Source: Hetaerina americana | Lineage: Eukaryota; Arthropoda; Insecta; Odonata; Calopterygidae | Direction of reading: 5' to 3' | Assembly (NCBI GenBank): GCA_022747635.1 | Contig: JAKTNV010000003.1 | Location: 30,732,551-30,796,550 of the forward strand | DNA: 64,000 bases | Part shown: positions 45,401 through 55,869 of the stretch, in pieces | How the letters are laid out: each line of letters starts with the position of its first letter | How positions within the stretch are numbered: the first letter of the stretch is position 1 | The notes under the pieces: generated by a model | Databases searched by the model: none | Told to the model about the DNA's origin: nothing | What the model saw: only the letters and a program-made list of their open reading frames with translations | Made by a program: the position numbers and the translations under genes

Positions 45401-48400
45401 ATGGAAGAGCTTGACAATGAATTTAGATTATTAGTACAAAGAATTAATACGCTCCTAGAGCAAAACCTCAAAACAAATCATGGTATAGGTAGTTTCGTAA
45501 ACTCTCCCAGAAGCATTTGTTCCTAGTTGTGAATTCGATGACGTGTTTGGCATTTTATTTCAGAAAAAACGAAACTCAAGCTTTGGCTCGATAAGCTCAT
45601 TCTTGAAAATGAAAATGATGAAAACGCCAAAAGTAATAGGAACGAATATGCACACTACTTGGAGGATTTCATCTGTAAAAATTCAACCCTTCCAGAAATG
45701 TGCTACACACAACCACCAGACGGAAAGTTGCCTCCTCTTCGACTGATAATGAGGGTATCTCAAAGTTTAAAATAGCATGTATTTTAAGTTATCATACAAA
45801 AGTTGTCATTCGGAGAGTATGATTGTAGTGTGTTATGCACCAGTTGATGGCGAGAACGATAGTATTAGGGATGGGTTCGGTAGTAAACTGAAAGAAGTCT
45901 TGAATGAATTTGACTTTGGTAAAAGAATAATACGAGTAGTATAACGAAACATTAATGGTAGCGTGGGTATTAGAATGAATATCTATGAAAAAGTAATAGG
46001 GTCATTTGTTATCTCCGAATGGATGTTATTGGTGAAACAATTTTTGGTTTAGATTAATGTATATATAGTTGAGAGGACTTTCTAGAAGTATTATTGAATT
46101 CGTCGCCATTGATGACAGATAAGGGAATTGATGAATAGTTCAAGGGACAATGCGTTAGGTGGATGCTGCAAAAATGCAGAATGATTTAGGAGGAAGTTTT
46201 GTGGTGTTAGAGGGAATTGGGTTGAGGCAAACGACGTAAAGGAGGATAAAAATAGACCTAATGTAGGTCAAATATCTTGGGAATTTAAGGAATGGTTTAT
46301 TGTAATGTGTGGTGTCAGGTTAGGCGAGGCTCAAAAATGTATTTGTGCAGGCTCGGAAATGTGTTTAGTCTGTGTTCGTCCAAAACCCACCCAGCTAAAG
46401 CGGTAAACTTTTAGATAATAATTAGAAGTTTTGGAAGTGGGTAAAAGAATAGAGTTGCGGGAGGGTGCCGGAATGATTGAGATTAAGACTAAAAATGACC
46501 ATTTAGCCACTTTTGGATGAATGCAGAGTTATAGCCTCTTGAAAGGAGTTATGGAGGATTTATTGAGAAGAGATAGTAAACTAATTGCATTAGAAGGCAA
46601 AATGTCTACGGAAAAGTTTCTAAAAGCGGAAATAAGTTTGTAACATCATTAAAAATTTGAGGAGCTGTGGGTATATATGATCGATGGAGTATTTTGAGGA
46701 TTAATGCGATATTTATTAAATGGTAATAAACATATTAAAGATAGGTTTTGAAATGTCGTTATCAACTGATATTATTCACCAAACATAACGTGTTTCTCTT
46801 GTATACTCGTTATTTCCAAATTGTTCTATCGTATCTTCTACAAAATATGATTCTCTACCTGACTTCATGCCACCCAAAAGCTTATCTTCCTTCTTACCTG
46901 GTAAATTAGCATTCTCCCTTCTAATACGGAATCCGGCCACTCTCAATATTTCCTCCACCCAGAATTTCTAGTATTGTGATTTAGTTTCCTGATTTTCTTT
47001 CTGAAAACAACAAAGAACATTATTTATGGAATTCCGATTTTGTGAATGTGGCATCTGGCGTACCGCAGGGAAACTATCAGTCCTGATGATGATGTAATAC
47101 ATTGAAGCCCGGTGGTAAATAAATTTTATCAAATGGAAAATTAGAAAGTCAGTCCTATTTTGGAACACAAAAGTTTCTTAGATACTGGCGCTGATATCGG
47201 TTAAAGACCATAGAACGGCTACCTCTCCCATCTGATCCATGAATGGATGTATGCAATATGATCCACGATCCTCATAAGGTTGCTTCCAACATCAAATGTA
47301 CGAAAAGAGCCACGGAAAATCATGGAAAACTAATATCAGTTTCCGTGATTACTGTTTGAGGATTAGCCTAATCATACACCTATTATCGTCAGAATTATGC
47401 ACGTGTGGGCAAATTAGCTTTTTCAAAAAGAAGGGGATTGCTGACGTGGAATAATTGTAAAGAAGAGATTAGGAGGTGTTTGAGATGCGGATGTCGAGAT
47501 GAATTGAAAAGGTAAAATTGATGGAGAGGAAAACAAAAAACAAAAGTTTTAGACATGTTAGGCAAGGGAAGACGGTAGTTCGGATAAAGTCAAAGGAGGC
47601 AGGAAACGGGGATGCAAACCGTTCTGATTGGCGATGTGATATTGAACGGGAGCTAGAAGGGTGATGGAGGAGATAACTTTAGGCAAACAAAATTGGGGAG
47701 GAAAGGGGCAGGAAAATAATGGCTTATTTGATGAACACTTGTATTTGATGAACTTTTAATATCGGTGTAACACATTCATACCACGAAATTAATATATTCC
47801 TATGGACCAATGATAGTGCTGAACTCCAAGAATTTAAGCTTTTTAACAATTATTTTTACTATCGACGTTCTACCGGTGAAGGCAGGTATTGATGGGACAG
47901 AAACTACCAAACAGTACAGCGAAAATTCGCTTGCCTCTCTAAACAAAGCACAACCTGACATCCAACATTAGAATAAGCTCCCCTCCCTCTTTAATGCCGC
48001 ATCATTCCTTCTGTTTCTAGAAAACCGCATAACCTTCGTTATATTTACATTTACACATCCCATACTTATTGCATTTATTTCCCAATGTACTGAGTAATCT
48101 TTACAACTCCTTGGCTGAATAAGCGTGATCTGACTAAAGCGTGATCACCCGCAAACCTAACTGATTTTGTAAATTCACCATCGATATTCATTCCTATCTC
48201 GTTCTTCCAATGCCTCTTGCCCCATTTCCTTCCATAAACGTTGAAGAGCACAGGTAATAATGGATATTCCTGTCTCCCTCATCTTCCTAACAATACCAAT
48301 TCAGACTCTCCATTGCACCGGAGCAGTCTGAGCTATGCTACACCTTGTGGATAAGTATCCCATCCATCCAATCTACTCCTACTTTCCGCAATACATTTAT

Positions 48401-51400
48401 TAATTCCATCCAATTCACTCTATCAAACGCCTTTTCGAAATCTGCGCAACAGAAAAACACGTCCTAATTGTATTCTATATTCTTCTCTATTAGTGACCTC
48501 TTTACTTTTAAGGCATTACGCGTGCCTCTCCTCTTCCTGAATGCAAATTGATCATCCCCTGAGAAATCAATTGTTTGATGATCCGGAGAACCATTTCAGC
48601 TGCGTGCGAATTCAAACTTGTTTTTTGTAGTCCTCACATAAGGGCTTTCCCTTTTTTGAAGGGAAACCACCTTCCGGCCAAATCTTCTCTCATAAATGCT
48701 GCGGATTAGTCCATAAAAACTTATCCCCCCACCTTTTTCTAAACCTTTCAGTAATTCCTTAGAAATGCTTTCTACCCCCATGGCCTTATTTCATTTCATA
48801 TCCCCTAAGGCCCTTTCTATTTCGCCATCGGCTAAGTCTGGGCCTAAGCCACAGGGTGCATTCCAAAAGTAATTTATTGAACAGGTTTGCAATAACACTG
48901 AAAAATTTTCAATGTACTATACTTGGGCCTCTACACATTTTTTCCAGCGACTTTGCCATGACCGGTACGCGCCCTAGGATTCGCCTTCGGGGAACTCTCG
49001 CAAGGTCTTCGTCACGGCTGATTTGATCTCTTCTATTGACGGAAACGGGTTGCTTTCAGGGGCGCCTTAATCTTAGGGGACAAAAAGAAGTCTGCTGGGG
49101 AGACGTCAGGATTATAGGGGGGTGGGGAGGCGTTGGTGCCGGGTGTTTGGCCAGGAACTTGCGGACTCGTAGCGCATTTTCGTGATGGAGTTGCCAAGTA
49201 GCGGAGATGTGTTTTCTCGTCCTGATGACCCTTTTTCGGAGTCTTTACATCACATTTAGGAAGTAGGTAGCATTAAATTTCCGTCCTTCAGGAACTAATT
49301 CCTTAGGGACCACTCCTTTACTGTCAAAAAAGACAATGAGCATTCTTTCCACTTGCGATTTGCTCGTTCTTGCCTTTTTGGGCTTGGGGGGCTGGTCGGT
49401 GTGCTACTCAGAGCTTTGACGTTTTGTTCCTGGGTCGCATTCAAAAACCCAGGTTTCATCACCAGCGATGACGCTGTCCAAATAAAAAAATCCATTAACA
49501 CAGTAATCAACCCGAAGGTCGGTTTGGTAGGTGATGGTAGAGTTCACTTAGTACTAAAAGAGGGAAGAGGTAGACCGCAGAAGTCATGGGTGAATGTGGT
49601 TGAAGAGACTCTTAAAGTAGGGGTATTTGGAGTATCAGGCACAGTACATCATGTATATAAAACAATACATGAGTATAGTAAAGGAAGTGTGCAAGAACTG
49701 GGTGGTTCAGAAAAAAAATATTAAAAGGTAGTATTTTACGGCTGTAGACTCGAGAAATTACCAAATAGTCACTTTTTATATTGATGGAATTGAGCTCTTA
49801 CGGCTAGTAGTATTGAATGCATCAGAAAACTCCAATCGCCGTAAACAGTTTACCTTGCAAAATAAAGTACTAATGAGATTAGTTGGCTAACGCCACAAGT
49901 CAAAGGATATGGAAAGGGTAAATAGGGAAAGGAATAAGAAAGGCGAATACGAATACGCGTATTCCGGCCAAAAAGTAGCCCTCTTCAGCGTACTAAAGAT
50001 TGTTGAACAGGCTGAAGACTGTTTACGGCTATTGGAGTTTTTTTCATTTATTCAAAGCCACTTTTAACTTCTAGCGCATTTCGTTTTTTTTCCTACTCGA
50101 ATGGTATGGTAACATACTTCTTTCTCTACATCATTCACTTAGGGAACAGATGATACTGATGATGACACAGGTAAAGCGAGGAAAGAGGACAGATTAAAAG
50201 ACTTCATCCAAGAAGCAAGATGCTACGGAAAAGCTGCTTATGACGAAGCATATGAAGAAATCAGGCGGTATAAAGAATATACAGATGAATGCTTGAGGGA
50301 GAGATTAAGAAAAATGATCCTGGAGGAAGAATCTGTGGCCAATCATGAAATTGAGTGGTACAATGCTGAGACATGTAAGATGCAGAATTATTTCAAGCAG
50401 TATGAAAAGGACATAATTGAATTGGTTCCACATTTCAAGTGGTCTGAATACAAAGAGAAACCGGAGACATACTTTAAGGATGTATTTCAGCAGGTTTGGA
50501 TTGATGTCTTTTTCTGTGGAGTCAAAATATGTACATACTATAGGTTTAGTTTTCTTAATTTTGACGGTTTTCAATGTTTGCCGCAAATTTATTATTAGGC
50601 GTGTTCTTATTATTTAAAACTATTAGATACCTAAATGAATAAATTACTATTCTAAATTTATGACCTGCTGGTATCTTATCTACTTAAAGTTGATCAGGTT
50701 TCACAAAATATGTTTTTTTACCCATCAGATGTTCAATTATTGATTAAAATTTTTATAAATTCATTTGTATACATTTTTCAATTCAGGTTATCAGTGTGAC
50801 AGAGGCTCATATTTCACAATTTAATGGTGATAGCATATTGCTGAAAGAAGCATTGAAAAAAGGCCGCTGCATATTTGTATGTTAACTCACGTGATGATAA
50901 GCAACAATCCATTCAATATTTTGAAGCCAGCTTTTAATTTATTACACTTAGCAATTTCAATGAATATTGATTTTCATTCTATAAACTTCTCTTTTTTTCT
51001 TTCTAATTTGGTCTCACCATTACTAGTCAAATATATTTTATTATGAATCTGATTGTGCGCCATTTTCTTCTACTCGTATGCTCTCTTTATTATCGTATGC
51101 ACGGAGCGTTACTAGTTATTTTATCGCATCCTATCAAGATTTTTTTCTCTCAAACCGCGGGCTTGTTGTGGCTTAACTAATTTATTTATTTTGCATTAGT
51201 CCGAAAACAGCACTTCAACCTTTTCATCAGGCTTTGAACACTGATATAACAATTTGACAATTGCATAAACCCAAATTTTCAATAATATAGGCAAGGAGTT
51301 TTAGGCCTCATTTTGGAAAACCCGGAAGAAATGTATAGAAAGCTGAAAATGTATTCTGTTCAACTAATTTAACGGTATAAAAAATCCTTAAGTTCCGTCG

Positions 51401-54400
51401 CCTGCTTCATCGTTTTTGTAATGTCATATGTCACCATAAACGAGCAATATGTACTCAACCAGGGCGGGAATAAAGGGGAGTTTTCAAATGTTTCTCAACT
51501 AGTTGAACACTGTGTGAATAAAATGTTTCAGTTTTCTATGAATATATTCCGAATGAAAACTCAAAATTCCTGGGTTATTACTGTATCTCATACAATCAGA
51601 AGCAGGCGAAGGAAATATTTGCTGTTTTTTCTTGAGAAAAATTATTTCAAGAATTGCGCGATTTCTTTATTGCTCATTTGGCACTTCGGCTGATTTGATA
51701 ACGGGAGCCTAAACACCAATATTGTTAAGAAATTAGTGAAGTCTCTTGTAGATATATCCAAATGTTATTATTTTATGACTGGTTTCATCACATTTGTGAC
51801 ATCATCAGAAACTCTGGGCACCGATATCTTCAGTGATAGGTATAAACAGAGCTTCACATTCTCGTTGCCCGGCTCCTCCTCCTCACATGTACATGTCAGT
51901 CACCACCATGGATTCCTTCTTTTGATGAGACTTCAACTTAAACCGAAATTGGGACGAGGAATTAGTAGAACATTTCTCATTATTTTCTTTACTCTTTACT
52001 TCAGAAGATTGATTTACTAGTGCTCCACATGGCTTCTTCTAACATCATTATATGCGTAGGTATGCATGTAAGATGGCGAGAGAAATTGGCAAACGCCGGT
52101 TAGAGAATATCTCGTCATTGAATTAGAAACAGGTCATCAACCGACACAACTTCCCGGGTGCAGATGCAGACGGGGACCATAATTTTGCTGTCAAGAAATG
52201 CATTATGATATTCAAAAGAATTACGAGGAGTAGGAAAGCGCCAAATTGGAACCTAGAAGTTTTTAATGGGAGTAAAAAGGAAGAGGTAGCAAAAAAGTTA
52301 ATAAAAAACAGATTGAGGATAGAGGACTGGAAACAATTGGGGAAAGGTGCGTGAAGCGTAAGGATAGCATAGGGAAAGCAGCAGAGCAAACGATAGGAGC
52401 GGTAGAGAATAAGAGAATTAAGTAGCCATGGGTCATGGGAGAGATGCATCAGAGAATGAATAAAAGAAGAAATTGGAAGAAAGTAAACACGGAAACGAAG
52501 AGTAGAATTAACAGAGCTATGTAAAAAACTTGGCGAGAAAACAATAGACCTGAGGAAATGTGGTGAAAAGATCAGTGTGAGGGTATGGCAAATTTATAGA
52601 CACAAGAGAAGGGAGAACCCCTGTCGAAGAAGGTAAGGGTATTGTCAGGTAGAAAGGTAAAAACTTTATATACCATAAGGGATAAAGCATATTATTTATT
52701 AAAAGAGCCAGAAGATATTCAGGGACAGTGTAAAAAATACAAAAAATGAAGAGGTTGATGGTAAAGGATTATCCGAGCCAATTTATAAATAGAAATGAAA
52801 AGTAACGTTCACGGGGTTTCTTAGGTACAGAAAATATCGTTCTTGGCACAGAAAAAACAGGGATTTAAGTTGAACAAGACGACAACAATAGATAACATGC
52901 CTGCAGAATTACTTAATGGTTAGGATAAAATAGAAGGAATGGATTCTTTGAACTTATACGCAGTATTTATAACGAAGAAATGTAAACAGAAAAGTTTCCT
53001 TGGTCAATTTTGATCCCAAGTCCGAATAAAGCAAGGCAGCTGCATGCGAGGACTGTATGACAATAAGTTAAATTTCATATCCAGCAAAGGTAGTTCTCAG
53101 AATCATAAATTGAAGGTTAGAAAATGGCGAAAACAACTACCCGGAGGAATATTAGCTTGGCTTTAGAAAGGGGGAAGGTATGCGTGACGCCATCGCGCCA
53201 ATGAGAATTTGATAGATAGGATCACTGAATATAATCATGATGCGTCTGCTTGCTTCGTAAATTTTGTTTAGGAGTTCGACCGCGTCGCGTGGGCATTAAT
53301 CAAAATAAAGCGAAATATGGGGACTCCCGTAGGGATTGGCGAATTATCCGTAATATGTATAGGAATCAGACGAAACAGGTAAGGGTAGTAGAGGGAGAAT
53401 CGGAGTGGGCAGTGATTGACAGGGGAGTGAGACAGGATTACCCGTTATCGCTGATACTTTTCGACAGACATGCTGAAGAAATGCCGAGGATATAATGGGA
53501 AGGGCTGGAGGTGGGAATAAAATTTGGCGACGAGATGATTGAGTTACTTAGGCGTGCAGATGAAGCATTAGTGAGTCAGACAGCCAGGGGAAAGCAGCTA
53601 TTATTGAGTGCTTTATAGGAAAAATGCTAGAGGTATGGGATTAGGATTCATCACAAGACAACAAAAGTATGAGATTCTCGAGAAATAGGAAATTTAACTG
53701 AAATATTTAAGCAGGAGGAAATGAATTAGAGAAGATAGAGCAGTTCATGTACGTGACCAGTATTTTAGAGGCAAAGGATATTTAAGCGGAGAGGGCACTT
53801 TCAAGAAGAAGGAAATTTTGGACGAATACACTGGGTAAAGATGAGAAGAGGTTTGTGAGATGTGGATGCGAAGAAGAGTGGAAAAAATATTTTAACAGAA
53901 ATGAAGGCAGCAAATTCTAAAGTAGAGTGGGGAGAGAGAGGAAGTTACTGAGGGAAATATGAAAAGGCAGAGAAAGTAAATGGAGGAAATATTGACAGGC
54001 CGTGCGTGATACGAGGGCTGACCGGAAAGTAACTTACTGTATGTTTCGGGCTAGCGTGGCGGTGGGTAGAGCCATCTTGGTGTCTAAACGTCCGTGCACT
54101 CGGTACGCATCCTCCTGTGGTAGTGTGTAGACTGTGGTTATTCTACTTTGCTCCCTGCGAGCTGTTAAAATGTGTACTGCAATAGAAAATCCCACGAGTT
54201 GTGAAGCGCGATCTATAATTAGGTTAGTAAGGGAAAAAATCACAAGCCAATTGAAGTTCATAGTGTACAGAGACGAAATAATGAGTGAAGGCGGAGTGGG
54301 GCAGTGGTGCAGTTTAAAAATGGCCGCACCAATGTTCACGACGAGGACCGCAGTGGTCTCCCTAGCCTTGTGATAGATGAACTGACGGTTAAAATCAACG

Positions 54401-55684
54401 AAAAATTCATGAAAACTGCCAATTTAGTATTATAGATCTTTCTCGCTAGAGGTGGCTCGCAACACAGGGCTTTGATAGTGACGCAGAATTGTGTGCTGGT
54501 GTAAATAAGTGGTTAAAATGTAAGGCAGCAGATTTCTTCGGAGACAGAATTGAAAAGCTTTTGTATCGTTATAATAAATGCCTCAATTAAAATGACGACT
54601 GGATAGAAAAATATCTTAAGAATTTGCCTTTCAAATGTATGTAATAAAAATTTTTCTTGGCACTAGTTTCATATTTTATGTCAAAATGTAAGTTACCTTC
54701 TGAACAGCTACCGCTGACAACTCGCGGGATTTTCTGATGCAGCGCATATTTTAATAGTTCGCAGTGAGTATCGTATAAGAACCACAGTCAGATACGTACT
54801 GTGTGTAGGAACGTTTAGACACCAAGATGGTGGCTCCAACCCTACCTATCGCCACGCTAAGCCGAAACATTAGTTACTTCCTTGACAGCCCTCGCAGAGG
54901 GGAGAATGTCTGGTGTACGAGGTAAAGGAAGGGAGTTAACTTTTATGGCAGCGTGGAGGCAGGTAGCAGCAACGAAGAAATAAATGGGAAGCTCTCAGGA
55001 TACTTTAAATACACGAATATTAAGGGCCGATCAGTATCTACCTTTAAAATAGGTAGATACCTCTTATCTAAGACAACCTCTCTTAAAAGTCAGTGAAAAA
55101 AATGAGTTTTAAGCACTGAGGATTACCTTAGTATCTAAATTTTTAATTTTTAATGATGACATGGAAGATATAGTTACGATAGAGCTCAACATTTACTAAA
55201 AAATCTGGTAAATATTCAATTTTAATAGTGAGGTTGTCGGACGAATTTCCTTACTACGTAATAAGTCAAACCACGTGTTATGACTTACCGTCATGTAGCA
55301 TTTCACAAACTACGAAATTTCACTGTAATTACATATACATATACTCTAGCCTCTATGTAGGCAAGGATTAAGCCTTATTAGCTAATCGTCACTGGAAATA
55401 TTTTACAGTGTCCTCAAAGGCCAGTCAACAGTGCTTCCGACGGCCAAGTTAAAAAGATCATGATGTCCATAAATCAAGTTCATGTAAGTCATATTCCGTT
55501 TTGAACAAACATTCACAAATTATCAATTCACTTGTCTAATCTCCGACGGTTTGCCTAGGTTGATAATCTATCGCTTGAAAAGAGGCTTGACAAAATCTAT
55601 CGCGATATTGCCATGGAAAACGATGAGCTTGAAAAATTGCTGAATGAAAATAATTGTCATTTGGAAAGTGTCGAAGGATTCAAA
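45401..55684 (+). CDS. unrecognised coiled-coil protein gene, six exons, 3' end not found
   Basis: Six plus-strand exons with consensus splice sites and one continuous frame: 45401-45482 (ATG, MEELDNEFRLLVQRI; donor at 45483 or, 6 nt later, 45489), 45564-45754, 50143-50493, 50787-50876, 55409-55483 and 55559-55684. Junctions after exon 1 are all phase 0; donors include CAT/GTAAGT and AAA/GTGAGG. The 305 or so residues are acidic and charged, rich in Glu, Lys and Leu with heptad-like spacing in exons 1, 3 and 6 (AYDEAYEEIRRYKEY, LEKRLDKIYRDIAMEN). There is no signal peptide or membrane segment, so it is probably cytoplasmic and structural. I do not recognise the family. The donor after exon 6 shows that coding sequence continues to the right; I found no further exon before 59 kb, where a LINE fills the space. 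Introns 2 (4.4 kb) and 4 (4.5 kb) are inflated by LINEs. Confidence 0.72.
45800..46270 (+). mobile_element. LINE endonuclease-domain fragment
   Basis: Plus-strand peptide MIVVCYAPVDGENDSIRDGF followed by LKEVLNEFDFGKR and a decayed RNINGSVGIR in place of GDLNGRVG. This is the APE-type endonuclease of the RTE-like LINE. The catalytic Asp of the GD-x-N motif is gone. It sits in intron 2 of the coiled-coil gene. Confidence 0.75.
46271..47439. other. intron 2 of coiled-coil gene, unclear repeats
   Basis: A minus-strand stretch near 46776-46958 (VEEILRVAGFRIRR...GKKEDKLLGGMKSG) is vaguely like a LINE C-terminus. The rest is unassigned. Confidence 0.35.
47440..47740 (+). mobile_element. LINE C-terminal fragment
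   Basis: Plus-strand blocks EKVKLMERKTKNKSF, KSKEAGNG and IGEERGRKIM line up in order with the 3' part of the LINE at 3.76-4.0 kb (EKVKWTERKTSEEVL... GKRGKARNRI). It has several stop codons. Confidence 0.6.
48110..48851 (-). mobile_element. RTE-like LINE, reverse-transcriptase region
   Basis: Reading the minus strand from right to left: GEIERALGDMK, NKAMGVESISKELLKGLEK, DDQFAFRKRRGTRNA, DVFFCCADFEKAFDRVNW, LPVLFNVYG and FAGDHALV (the catalytic FADD box mutated to FAGD). Several stops. Its right end is cut by the mariner that begins at 48852. It lies antisense in intron 2 of the coiled-coil gene. Confidence 0.85.
48852..49495 (-). mobile_element. mariner, 5'-truncated, inserted in LINE
   Basis: Starts with the terminal repeat CAGGGTGCATTCCAAAAGTA and reads on the minus strand from the C-terminus back to VMKPGFLNATQEQNVKAL and PKRQERANRKW, homologous to the copy at 56450-57363. 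The part encoding the N-terminal DNA-binding domain is absent; the sequence stops where a SINE tail begins at 49497. Confidence 0.8.
49497..49560 (-). mobile_element. SINE family 2, 3' tail fragment
   Basis: ACACAGTAATCAACCCGAAG, then GTCGGTTTGGTAGGTGATGG and TAGAGTTCAC, nearly identical to the 3' end of SINE copy B at 33811-33870. It joins the mariner fragment on its left to LINE sequence on its right. Confidence 0.8.
49561..49725 (+). mobile_element. LINE C-terminal tail fragment
   Basis: Plus-strand peptide EGRGRPQKSWVNVVEETLK then GTVHHVYKTIHEYSKG, the usual GRPxxxW...VEExL ending of RTE-like LINE proteins. It is open across the junction with the SINE fragment. Confidence 0.6.
49826..50043. 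repeat. small inverted-repeat element (MITE-like)
   Basis: Arm AAAACTCCAATCGCCGTAAA plus CAGT at 49826-49849 is mirrored by ACTGTTTACGGCTATTGGAG plus TTTT at 50018-50043, with one mismatch. About 218 bp in total, no coding content. It ends 100 bp before exon 3 of the coiled-coil gene. Confidence 0.65.
51170..51290 (-). mobile_element. SINE family 1, 3' fragment
   Basis: TAATTTATTTATTTTGCATT, then AGTCCGAAAACAGCACTTCA and GCATAAACCC match the tail and distal body of the SINE at 32476-32678. It lies in intron 4 of the coiled-coil gene. Confidence 0.6.
51291..52119. other. intron 4 of coiled-coil gene, left part
   Basis: No exon with matching phase and no recognisable element. Confidence 0.4.
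52120..55050 (+). mobile_element. RTE-like LINE, degenerate, with nested mariner
   Basis: Plus-strand LINE in many broken frames. Blocks seen: post-endonuclease linker (52150-52560), NMPAELLNG (52885-52920), a decayed EDYxTIS block (53050), RDWRIIRNMYRNQTKQVRV and WAVIDRGVRQDYPLSLILF (53325-53465), a degraded FADD region (about 53550), and the C-terminal part, split by the element at 54012-54894. After that element EGRMSGVRGKGRELTFMAAW continues (GRM inferred from GGENV frame shift), the equivalent of EGRMLGKRGKA in the 2.3-4.1 kb copy. It fills intron 4 of the coiled-coil gene. Confidence 0.8.
54012..54894 (+). mobile_element. mariner deletion derivative with long terminal repeats, nested in LINE
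   Basis: About 880 bp. The two ends are complementary over roughly 150 bp: left CGAGGGCTGACCGGAAAGTA, right complement CGAGGGCTGTCAAGGAAGTA, and both share TAGCGTGGCG and CCATCTTGGTGTCTAAACGT. Inside, only the transposase beginning (MCTAIENPTSCEARSIIRLV at about 54170) and the end (FFGDRIEKLLYRYNKCLN at about 54537-54590) remain, so the catalytic core has been deleted. TA precedes the left end; the right flank is CA. Confidence 0.85.
55051..55408. other. intron 4 of coiled-coil gene, right part
   Basis: AT-rich; no element or exon. A short hairpin AAGGTAGATAC/GTATCTACCTT lies near 55033-55061. Confidence 0.4.
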
Positions 55685-55869
55685 GTGAGGTTTGTAATAT
55701 ATTGTTTCCTTCTCTAAGATTTGACATCTCCCAGTAATCCAGCCTGAAATAACTAGAGAAAAATAGTGCACAGACGTTAAGAAGAGCTTAAGCTTTCAAA
55801 TGTTTTATTATAGGTAGCTTGTTATTATTTGTTAGTATAGTATTTAAGGTAATTTTTGATCGTACACAA

